Of a DNA stretch of 64,000 bases, positions 52,299-59,445 are shown piece by piece. The position numbers and the translations under genes are program-made. The notes under the pieces are model-generated. The model made no database searches. It saw only the letters and a list, made by a program, of their open reading frames with translations, and was not told the DNA's origin. The first letter of the stretch is position 1; every line of letters begins with the position of its first letter. The DNA comes from Kamptonema formosum PCC 6407 (GTDB taxonomy: Bacteria > Cyanobacteriota > Cyanobacteriia > Cyanobacteriales > Microcoleaceae): the NCBI RefSeq assembly GCF_000332155.1, contig NZ_KB235903.1:1760100-1824099 (forward strand), in the 5' to 3' direction.

Positions 52299-54653
52299 CT
52301 ATCTTAAGACTTCCCAATCTCTAATCCGCCATTGGCCGTCAATTCGGACTAAATCGTAGCGCACGCGCAAGCTATCATCGCGTGCAGTTGTAGGTTGGCC
52401 GCGCTCAAAAACCTGTGCTTTTTCTGTCACCTCTGCTTCAACTTGAGCCTGATCGGGATTCGTTTCGTTAGTGCGAATTGAACTTACTTGTAAAGTATGA
52501 TCGTAAGTCTGATAAACATTATTTCGCTGTTGAGCTTCTGCCATTGGCATCCATCTGGTCAAAGCTGGCTCTACAAGAATTTCTTTTAACTGATCGATCT
52601 GGTAGTCTTTACCCAAGGCTGCTCTTTTAGCAGAGAACCAAGATTCAATCACTTGCTTGCCAGATTCTTCGTTCAGGGGGCCTGACGCTGTGGGAGATGG
52701 TGGTTCTGGTATGGGAATTTCGAGCGGTGGCTGGTCTAATCCTACAAGGGCTTGCTCTCCTTTTAGAGTTGGCCCGGAGAGGCTTTGTAGGGCATTTGCT
52801 AGCAAATTGAAGGCTTGTACTGTTAAAAAGCCTAACAGGAGGAAAGCTAGAATTGCGATGACGATCGCAATTGTCCTGTTTTTATGAATTTTAATCGACT
52901 TCAACCGCGCCTGTACTTGCTGCCAGTTGAATGGTTCTCGGCCAGCAGCTACACCTACAGCTTCTCCTCCAGTGAGTAGGCCGCGCGATCGCCCGGAAGT
53001 TCCCCGCTTGCGCTCTCTTAATGGTAGCGTTGGCGATCGCCCCGCTCCCTCAGAGGCAGTTTTAGGCTGGACAGTTGTACCTACCGAGGTTGTTTCGGAA
53101 GAAAGGCGAGGGGTTGTTGGGGCGCTGGAGGTTCTAGGGGTACTTCGCACTGCTGTTGTTAGACCCGCTTCTGGCGCACTCAAAGTAACTGTAGCAGTCC
53201 GATAGGAAGTAGCAGTGGGGGTTTCTGGTTCCCTTGTTGGGGGAGTCACCAGTAGGGGTTTGCCGAGGCGAGGGTGTACTGCGATCCACTCATTAGCTAC
53301 TTCTGCTTCTGTGGGCAAAGCTTCTAAGTAAGCTTGCACGTTTTTATCAGCAAAATAATCTTTGAGAGAAACCGGCTCGTCGGCCAAGTCTCGGAAGTGG
53401 GGAAATACTTCTTCCTGTAACCAGTGTTCGGCGTATAAACACAATCCCGGTAGTAAATCTGGGGAATCTTGGGAATTTTCCCGAATAAAAGTCAGGGGTT
53501 CGCTTTCGGAACTCAGCTCTAAAGCGCGGCTAGCTTCTTCGGTTTGGCCTAATAACAGGGCGCACACTGCTTTTTCCAAGTGTACGTCTTGGCGACGGCC
53601 TAATTGCATCAGCATCAGCTTAGCGCGGCGGATCAGGGCAGGCAGTCGGGCGGCAAAGCCTTGAGCTAAAAGAGTGTAGACTGCCAAGTAGGTCGCGACT
53701 GCGGAGGGACGGCGGGCTTCGGCTTCAAATAAGCTCTGTTGCTCGGCGGTAGTTAAGTGCTTCCGCAATTGCTGCACGAAGCGGAGGAAATCTTCTATAC
53801 CTAAACCAGATTGATCGTCGCCAGAACCATCTATACCGCCGCGCTCTTGGAGCATTTCGCGGAGGAATTGTAACCCTCTGGTGCGATCGGCAGTTTTTTC
53901 TGGCGGTAGCGCTAACAATTCTAAAATCCTATAGGGACGCAGCTTGTAGAGATCGGCTTGCATTTCACCCCTCACAGTAAGAAATAAGCTTTCCCGCAGC
54001 AGCAATTCCTGACCTGCTTCTAAGGATGCGGCGGCATTTTCGTGTTGACCTTGCTGCCACTGTTCGCGACCAAGTTCTAGGTAGGCAAGGGCTGTGGTTA
54101 AAACTATATCGGGCCGGACGAGTTGCGGGTCGCCAAAACGACCTTCTCTGATGGCGCTGCCATTGCTGAGATAGGGACGGGCGATTTTGATTGCCAGTTC
54201 GTATTCCCCTAACTCTTGCAGAATCAGCAACGCCCCGGCAAATTGCTTGTCTTCGATGTCGATGCTGGGAGTATGGGGATCGGGGGCGGCATCTAAGGCC
54301 CAGAGGTCAGAGTTGAGATTGTCTCCTGACTCCTGTAAGACGGTGGCGCTGGGGCCAGGTTTTTGGCCGGATGCAGTTCTCTCCCAGAGGTGTTTTGCCC
54401 CGGAGAGGCCTGAGTCGTGTTCGGACTCGTAGGTTTTAGCTAGGAAACTGGCATCGTAAGCTGAGCGCTGTTCTGAGTTGGACAGGACAGCGTAGGCTTC
54501 GTCGAGTAGTTGTTTTCTAGCAGCGATCGCGACTTCCGAATACTCCCTTCTGGGAAGTTGTAAAGTGCGATCGCGGTGAGCTTGCTGCAACTGTTCGGCA
54601 GTAAGCTGGATCGGCAGACCTAAAATCCGGTAGTAGTCCAGTGGAATTAGCAC
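52299..54653 (-). CDS. ftn2: Cell division protein Ftn2/ZipN (ARC6 homologue)
   Basis: A 784-residue protein starting at the GTG of V-L-I-P-L-D-Y-Y-R-I-L-G-L (five codons inside the longest frame). It has an N-terminal J-like domain lacking the HPD motif, a long helical middle, a disordered Ser/Thr/Pro-rich stretch (about 480-590), one transmembrane helix (I-A-I-V-I-A-I-L-A-F-L-L-L-G-F-L, near 605-625) and a C-terminal IMS/DUF4101 domain (E-S-W-F-S-A-K ... W-R-I-R-D-W). This is Ftn2, the cyanobacterial ancestor of plastid ARC6, which tethers FtsZ to the membrane. Confidence 0.92.
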   Translation of the reverse strand: MLIPLDYYRILGLPIQLTAEQLQQAHRDRTLQLPRREYSEVAIAARKQLLDEAYAVLSNSEQRSAYDASFLAKTYESEHDSGLSGAKHLWERTASGQKPGPSATVLQESGDNLNSDLWALDAAPDPHTPSIDIEDKQFAGALLILQELGEYELAIKIARPYLSNGSAIREGRFGDPQLVRPDIVLTTALAYLELGREQWQQGQHENAAASLEAGQELLLRESLFLTVRGEMQADLYKLRPYRILELLALPPEKTADRTRGLQFLREMLQERGGIDGSGDDQSGLGIEDFLRFVQQLRKHLTTAEQQSLFEAEARRPSAVATYLAVYTLLAQGFAARLPALIRRAKLMLMQLGRRQDVHLEKAVCALLLGQTEEASRALELSSESEPLTFIRENSQDSPDLLPGLCLYAEHWLQEEVFPHFRDLADEPVSLKDYFADKNVQAYLEALPTEAEVANEWIAVHPRLGKPLLVTPPTREPETPTATSYRTATVTLSAPEAGLTTAVRSTPRTSSAPTTPRLSSETTSVGTTVQPKTASEGAGRSPTLPLRERKRGTSGRSRGLLTGGEAVGVAAGREPFNWQQVQARLKSIKIHKNRTIAIVIAILAFLLLGFLTVQAFNLLANALQSLSGPTLKGEQALVGLDQPPLEIPIPEPPSPTASGPLNEESGKQVIESWFSAKRAALGKDYQIDQLKEILVEPALTRWMPMAEAQQRNNVYQTYDHTLQVSSIRTNETNPDQAQVEAEVTEKAQVFERGQPTTARDDSLRVRYDLVRIDGQWRIRDWEVLR

Positions 54654-54936
54654 AGCCCACTTCCCCAAAGCACGAGCAACTGAATTAGCATATCTTAGCT
54701 AAGGTTTGTGCGAAACATAAGTGTTACGCATTACCGAATCTAGCATTTGGTAACGCCGCCCTCTGGAAGGTACTTGTCCCGCCGAGATGGAGGCCTAGCG
54801 TTTAGTGATGCGTAAGTCCTGACATTGTAACAATTTGCGAACCTTTGCTCCCACAATGTTACTAGGGTTCGCTCCCTTCTTTAGCCCCATCAGGGTTTAA
54901 AGTTAGAAATCGAGTTTGCTAAGAGGGTAGTACGCA

Positions 54937-55971
54937 ATGGTTCAGGAAAGAATTTTACCAGTTTTTGACTCGGCACGGGTCAAAATTTCTAAGGAAGAGG
55001 GGCTAATGCTCTATGAGGATATGGTTTTGGGGCGCTTTTTTGAAGATAAGTGCGCTGAGATGTACTACCGGGGCAAGATGTTTGGCTTCGTCCACCTTTA
55101 TAACGGTCAAGAAGCGGTGTCTACTGGCGTGATTCGGGCGATGCGCCGAGATGAGGATTATGTCAGCTCTACCTACAGGGATCACGTTCACGCTTTGAGT
55201 GCAGGTGTGCCAGCGCGGGAGGTTATGGCTGAGTTGTTTGGTAAGGCGACTGGCTGTTCAAAGGGACGCGGCGGTTCGATGCACATCTTTTCTGCGGAAC
55301 ATAACCTATTAGGTGGTTATGCGTTTGTGGCTGAGGGTATTCCTGTGGCTACGGGGGCGGCTTTTGCTTCCAAGTATCGGCGGGAGGCTTTGGGGAATGA
55401 AAATGCGGATCAAGTAACGGCTTGCTTTTTTGGAGATGGCGCGGCTAATAATGGTCAGTTTTTCGAGTGTTTGAATATGGCGGCTTTGTGGAAGTTGCCG
55501 ATTATCTATGTGGTGGAAAATAATAAATGGGCGATCGGCATGGCTCACGATCGCGCTACTTCCGATCCAGTAATTTACAAAAAGGCTCATGCTTTTGGTA
55601 TGGCTGGTTTTGAGGTTGATGGCATGGATGTTTTGGCGGTAAGAGAAGTTGCTCAAGAGGCTGTTGCTCGCGCTCGCGCTGGGGAAGGGCCGACTTTAAT
55701 TGAGGCTTTAACTTATCGTTTCCGAGGTCATTCTTTGGCCGATCCTGATGAATTGCGGTCTAAGGAAGAGAAGGAATATTGGTTCCCTCGCGATCCGATT
55801 AAGAAGTTGGCTGCTGATTTGACTGAGCGCAATTTAGCAACTGTTGAAGAGTTGAAAGAAATTGAGCAAAAGATTCAAGCCTTAGTTGATGATGCAGTGG
55901 AGTTTGCGGAGAAAAGTCCCGAACCAGATCCGAGCGAACTTTATCGTTTTATCTATGCTGAAGATGAGTAA
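54937..55971 (+). CDS. pdhA: Pyruvate dehydrogenase E1 component, alpha subunit
   Basis: A 344-residue thiamine-diphosphate enzyme subunit that decarboxylates pyruvate for acetyl-CoA synthesis. The TPP motif [10 protein letters not shown]-x-E-x-L-N is at about 168-182, the phosphorylation-loop region [10 protein letters not shown] near 269-278, and G-G-S-M-H-x-F near 114. Length fits. The beta subunit is not beside it, which is usual in cyanobacteria. Confidence 0.95.
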   Translation: MVQERILPVFDSARVKISKEEGLMLYEDMVLGRFFEDKCAEMYYRGKMFGFVHLYNGQEAVSTGVIRAMRRDEDYVSSTYRDHVHALSAGVPAREVMAELFGKATGCSKGRGGSMHIFSAEHNLLGGYAFVAEGIPVATGAAFASKYRREALGNENADQVTACFFGDGAANNGQFFECLNMAALWKLPIIYVVENNKWAIGMAHDRATSDPVIYKKAHAFGMAGFEVDGMDVLAVREVAQEAVARARAGEGPTLIEALTYRFRGHSLADPDELRSKEEKEYWFPRDPIKKLAADLTERNLATVEELKEIEQKIQALVDDAVEFAEKSPEPDPSELYRFIYAEDE

Positions 55972-55990
55972 TTTTTAGTATAGAAATCGC

Positions 55991-56055
55991 AAAGAAACCG
56001 GGTTTTTCGCCATCTCTTCGCCTCTAACGAAGTATCTCCCAAAAACCCGGTTTCT
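55991..56055. repeat. Inverted-repeat element, family 1 (copy E)
   Basis: AAAGAAACCGGGTTTTT and AAAAACCCGGTTTCT with a centre containing CATCTCTTCGCCTCTAACG and AAGTATCTC. The centre is nearly the same as in copy F at 57905, so E and F are recent relatives. Confidence 0.8.
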
Positions 56056-56064
56056 GGCTACCCA

Positions 56065-56210
56065 CCAATTATATCATGTCCGGCAAATTGCTTGCCTGTC
56101 ATTGCGAAAAGCCGAAGCCGCGAGCGAAGCGTGGCGGGAAGCGAAGCAATCCCAGGAGCTTGAGATTGCTTCGCTTCGCTCGCAATGACAAGTATTTAAC
56201 CGGACATGAT
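56065..56210. mobile_element. Nested inverted-repeat element, family 2 (copy B)
   Basis: Left end CCAATTATATCATGTCCGG (56065-56083) and right end CCGGACATGAT (56200-56210). Inside it holds TGTCATTGCGA...GAAGCGAAGCAATC and GATTGCTTCGCTTCG...CGCAATGACA arms, forming a second, nested palindrome. The left end is the exact inverse of the right end of copy A (13164-13182). A 67-codon frame across it is not a gene. Confidence 0.75.
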
Positions 56211-56282
56211 CTTAATGATAAAATAAATATTGGTGTTATTGGCTACTTGCTCGCCATGACTATGAAAAATTTAATCTAATCG

Positions 56283-57095
56283 ATGAAAACCGATAGCCTA
56301 TTTTACAACATCTTCCAACAATTTCCCTTTGTTTTCTTTGCTCTACTGGGCATACCTGCGGATGTTACAAACCAATATCAATTTACCTCGCAAGAAGTCA
56401 AACAATTAGCCTTTCGCCTCGATGGTTTGTTTCTGCCAATTATCGAAGATTCTCAACTACCTTTCTACATTGTGGAGGTGCAATTTCAACCAGATCCAAA
56501 TCTCTATTACCGTCTATTTGCCGAACTATTCATCTATCTCAGACAATACCAACCACAGCATCCTTGGCAGTTGGTAGTAATTTACCCAAATCGCCAAACT
56601 GAAAGAGAAAGCGACCTTCACTTTCAGGAAATGTTAGCATTGCCTAATATCACCCGAATTTATCTCGATGAACTTAGTCCACCGGAAACAGCATCTCTGC
56701 CGATAAAGTTGCTTAAGCTGATTATTGAACCAGAGAATACTGCGGCAGATTTGGCTAGGGAATTGGCGAGACAAGCTGAGAGAGAAATACCCAATACTGC
56801 TATCAGAAAGAATCTGATAGAATTGTTAGAGACGATCGTTGTTTACAAGTTACCGCAAAAATCCAGAGAGGAAATTGCCGCCATGTTTGAACTTAGTGAT
56901 TTGAAGAAAACCCGGTTTTATCAAGAGGTTTTTGCTGAAGGACAAGCTGAAGCACAAGCTGAAGCTAAACAGCGAGAAAAAACTTCAATCCTCAGAATGG
57001 TGAGTCGGGGATTAGCTAAAGAAGAAATTGCTACATTCTTAGACTTGCCTGTTGCTGAAGTGGAAGCGACTATCGCTGAAGCTGAACAAAATTAA
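56283..57095 (+). CDS. Rpn/DUF2887-type PD-(D/E)XK nuclease-like protein
   Basis: A 270-residue protein starting K-T-D-S-L-F-Y-N-I-F-Q-Q-F-P, characteristic of the DUF2887/Rpn-like (YhgA-type transposase-like) family abundant in cyanobacteria. The nuclease core is seen in F-R-L-D-G-L-F and F-Y-I-V-E-V-Q-F-Q (D then E-x-Q). The C-terminal ~60 residues hold an Ala/Glu coiled coil and a small helix-turn-helix-like end (L-A-K-E-E-I-A-T-F-L-D-L-P). Such proteins may promote recombination or defend against DNA. It stands alone between repeat elements. Confidence 0.8.
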   Translation: MKTDSLFYNIFQQFPFVFFALLGIPADVTNQYQFTSQEVKQLAFRLDGLFLPIIEDSQLPFYIVEVQFQPDPNLYYRLFAELFIYLRQYQPQHPWQLVVIYPNRQTERESDLHFQEMLALPNITRIYLDELSPPETASLPIKLLKLIIEPENTAADLARELARQAEREIPNTAIRKNLIELLETIVVYKLPQKSREEIAAMFELSDLKKTRFYQEVFAEGQAEAQAEAKQREKTSILRMVSRGLAKEEIATFLDLPVAEVEATIAEAEQN

Positions 57096-57194
57096 TTAAG
57101 GGATTGTAGGTTGGGTTTCGTGCCTCAATCCAACCTACGTATATCTAGCAATAGATTCAGCTTTGATGGAAGATTTGAGAGGGTGTGAGGGAAA

Positions 57195-57314
57195 GTGAGC
57201 GATTTTTCAGATGAGGAGATTTATCGAGAGATTGGAACTATCGTCAGCGAGTACGATATCCTTAAGTGTTTGATAATCTGTCAGCACAAGGAATGTTTAG
57301 GACAGAGTGGGTGA
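57195..57314 (+). CDS. Possible small ORF (39 codons)
   Basis: A GTG-started frame encoding S-D-F-S-D-E-E-I-Y-R-E-I-G-T-I-V and ending nine bases before the next gene. It has a purine-rich GAGGGAAA upstream and reads like the end or start of a helical protein. It may be a small gene coupled to the next one, or a fragment. No family recognised. Confidence 0.3.
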   Translation: MSDFSDEEIYREIGTIVSEYDILKCLIICQHKECLGQSG

Positions 57315-57323
57315 AGGATTTTT

Positions 57324-57683
57324 ATGAGCGGACTTTTTGAAATTTTGGAGAAAATTAAAGCAAAACCAGGAATGTATATCGGACGAGCTTCTGCAACCGA
57401 TCTTTTTATGTTTATAGTCGGTTATAGAACGGCGAGACGCGAGTTGGGAGTTGAACCAACAGAAAAAGAACTGGAATTTTATGGAGACTTTCAACCCTGG
57501 TTGCAAAAACGATATAAAGTATCAACATCAGGTTCATGGGCAAGAATAATTGAGTTTTATGCTAACAATGAAGAACGAGCTTTTTATCGTTTTTATGAGT
57601 TGCTAGATGAGTTTTTGCAGCGAGATAGCCATTCAGAAGTAGAGCAAGTTAAGGAAAAAGTCGGTAGTGTAAAAACTGGATAG
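57324..57683 (+). CDS. Unknown protein with R/K-P-G-M-Y-I-G motif
   Basis: A 119-residue protein. The N-terminal F-E-I-L-E-K-I-K-A-K-P-G-M-Y-I-G-R and Y-R-x-A-R-R-E-L-G pattern belongs to a widely scattered family of small cytosolic proteins that I cannot name; such proteins are often found in accessory regions and may include immunity-type proteins. A GTGAAGG ribosome-binding-site-like stretch precedes the ATG by five bases. Function unknown. Confidence 0.65.
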   Translation: MSGLFEILEKIKAKPGMYIGRASATDLFMFIVGYRTARRELGVEPTEKELEFYGDFQPWLQKRYKVSTSGSWARIIEFYANNEERAFYRFYELLDEFLQRDSHSEVEQVKEKVGSVKTG

Positions 57684-57728
57684 TGAATTGTCAAGTTTTG
57701 GCCGCGTCTGTCGGTGGTGTCGCACACA

Positions 57729-57866
57729 TCCGCCAAGGGTTGAAACCCCTGGCTAATAGCGAAAGTCGGTTGAAACCGACTGAAAATCCGAGATAAAAAT
57801 GAAAAACTCTTTAGTCCTCGACCGAGGACTTTTGCTATGAGACAGGGGTTTCAACCCCTGGCGGAC
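57729..57866. repeat. Inverted-repeat element, family 3 (copy B)
   Basis: TCCGCCAAGGGTTGAAACCC and CAGGGGTTTCAACCCCTGG..CGGA form the outer arms; AGTCGGTTGAAACCGACT and AGTCCTCGACCGAGGACTT the inner hairpins. Same plan as the copy at 45833. Confidence 0.75.
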
Positions 57867-57904
57867 TATCGGGCTAACGAGGTTTCTGGACACTCACGCG
57901 CGAT

Positions 57905-57969
57905 GAAGAAACCGGGTTTTTTCCCATCTCTTCGCTTCTAACAAAGTATCTCGCAAAAACCCGGTTTCT
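57905..57969. repeat. Inverted-repeat element, family 1 (copy F)
   Basis: AAGAAACCGGGTTTTTT and AAAAACCCGGTTTCT around a centre with CCATCTCTTCGCTTCTAAC. It is followed by CAATTATGATAAGATTAAG, which resembles the sequence after copy E without the family 2 element, that is, an unoccupied site. Confidence 0.8.
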
Positions 57970-58028
57970 GGTCACTCAGCAATTATGATAAGATTAAGAT
58001 CGGTGCTATTCCCTACCCCCTCACCATC

Positions 58029-59318
58029 ATGGATGAAACTCGCGCCCAAGCTTACCTCAATCTGATTCAACAACTCCTCAGTTGCCCCAACGGTGAGGAA
58101 CCGCAGATTTTACAGGCTAACTTAGAATTGGTAGATGCAGAATTTCTGCAAGTGTGCGAGGTGATAGCAGATAACTTAGCAGGGGAAGGCCAGGAAAATG
58201 CAGCGGATTTTTTAAGGAATCTGGCCAGTCAACTAGGGCAATTCTTGGGGAGGAATGAGGAAAATATGGATAATTCTGCACCGGAAAATCTGCGAGAGTA
58301 TGAAAGGTTTATCCGAGAATTATTGCAAGCAGAAATAGAAAGCAATAGCGACGTTAAAGTAATTTACCCCATTCTCCGACAACGGCAACATCTCCTCAAT
58401 GCCCGTTTTGCCCAGACTTTACAGCAAGTGGCAGAGAATTTCATTGCTGATAAAGATTCAGAAACAATTGCGTCAATTGTCGGCATCATTGAAAATTTGA
58501 GTATTGATATTAGTAACTTTCCTCTGGGGAATAGAGCGAATAATATTGACATAGCTATAGCAGGTTATCAAATAGTTTTAAGTCATCGCCAACCAGGAAG
58601 CGAAAATTGGGCAGGGACTCAAAATAATCTGGCAAATGCCTACAGAAACAAAATCACGGGCAACCGGGCCGAGAATATTGATACTGCGATCGCTTGTTAC
58701 AAAAAGGCATTAGAAGTTCGCACCCGTGAGGATTTTCCCGAAGATTGGGCAATGACTCAAAATAATCTGGCAGTTGCCTACAGTGACAAAATCACGGGCA
58801 ACCGGGCAGAGAATATAGATACTGCGATCGCTTGTTACAAAGAGGCATTAGCAGTTTACACCCGTGAGGATTTTCCCGAAGATTGGGCAATGACTCAAAA
58901 TAATCTGGCAGTTGCCTACAGTGACAAAATCACGGGCAACCGGGCAGAGAATATTGATACTGCGATCGCTTGTTACAAAGAGGCATTAGCAGTTTACACC
59001 CGTGAGGATTTTCCCGAAGATTGGGCAACGACTCAAAATAATCTGGCAGTTGCCTACAGTGACAAAATCACGGGCAACCGGGCAGAGAATATAGATACTG
59101 CGATCGCTTGTTACAAAAAGGCATTAGAAGTTCGCACCCGTGAGGATTTTCCCGAATATTGGGCAACGACTCAAAATAATCTGGCAGTTGCCTACAGTGA
59201 CAAAATCACGGGCAACCGGGCAGAGAATATAGATACTGCGATCGCTTGTTACAAAAAGGCATTAGAAGTTCGCACCCGTGACGGATTTTCCCGAATATTG
59301 GGCAACGACTCAAAATAA
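58029..59318 (+). CDS. TPR-CHAT protein, N-terminal part (frameshifted)
   Basis: The frame opens with a helical domain typical of cyanobacterial CHAT-TPR proteins (Q-A-Y-L-N-L-I-Q-Q-L-L-S-C-P-N-G-E-E), then TPR-like repeats of 46 residues (A-E-N-I-D-T-A-I-A-C-Y-K-x-A-L ... W-A-x-T-Q-N-N-L-A-V-A-Y-S-D-K-I). It ends early in out-of-frame G-F-S-R-I-L-G-N-D-S-K because of a single extra base at 59282. Without it the frame continues into the CHAT domain, giving one protein of about 1144 residues (58029-61464). It is thus the first half of one broken gene, or of one gene with a sequencing error. Confidence 0.85.
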   Translation: MDETRAQAYLNLIQQLLSCPNGEEPQILQANLELVDAEFLQVCEVIADNLAGEGQENAADFLRNLASQLGQFLGRNEENMDNSAPENLREYERFIRELLQAEIESNSDVKVIYPILRQRQHLLNARFAQTLQQVAENFIADKDSETIASIVGIIENLSIDISNFPLGNRANNIDIAIAGYQIVLSHRQPGSENWAGTQNNLANAYRNKITGNRAENIDTAIACYKKALEVRTREDFPEDWAMTQNNLAVAYSDKITGNRAENIDTAIACYKEALAVYTREDFPEDWAMTQNNLAVAYSDKITGNRAENIDTAIACYKEALAVYTREDFPEDWATTQNNLAVAYSDKITGNRAENIDTAIACYKKALEVRTREDFPEYWATTQNNLAVAYSDKITGNRAENIDTAIACYKKALEVRTRDGFSRILGNDSK

Positions 59319-59445
59319 TCTGGCAGTTGCCTACAGTGACAAAATCACGGGCAACCGGGCAGAGAATATAGATACTGCGATCGCTTGTTACCGACAAGCC
59401 TTAGAAATTCGGACTCCTTCTGCCTTTCCTCTTGACTGTCTCCAA
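58617..59445 (+). repeat. 138-bp coding tandem repeats in the TPR-CHAT gene
   Basis: ACTCAAAATAATCTGGCA recurs at 58617, 58755, 58893, 59031, 59169 and 59308. The first four steps are 138 bases (46 codons) and the last is 139, locating a one-base insertion at about 59282. The inner copies differ at only a few positions, so they arose recently or are kept alike by gene conversion. Confidence 0.92.

Noticed and set aside
56076-56279. 67-codon frame containing R-F-A-R-N-D-K
   Set aside because: It lies across the family 2 inverted repeat; this peptide is a common false translation of such repeats.
59278-59310. Programmed ribosomal frameshift as explanation for the split CHAT gene
   Set aside because: The site is a simple one-base insertion relative to five other repeat copies, without a slippery heptamer or following structure.
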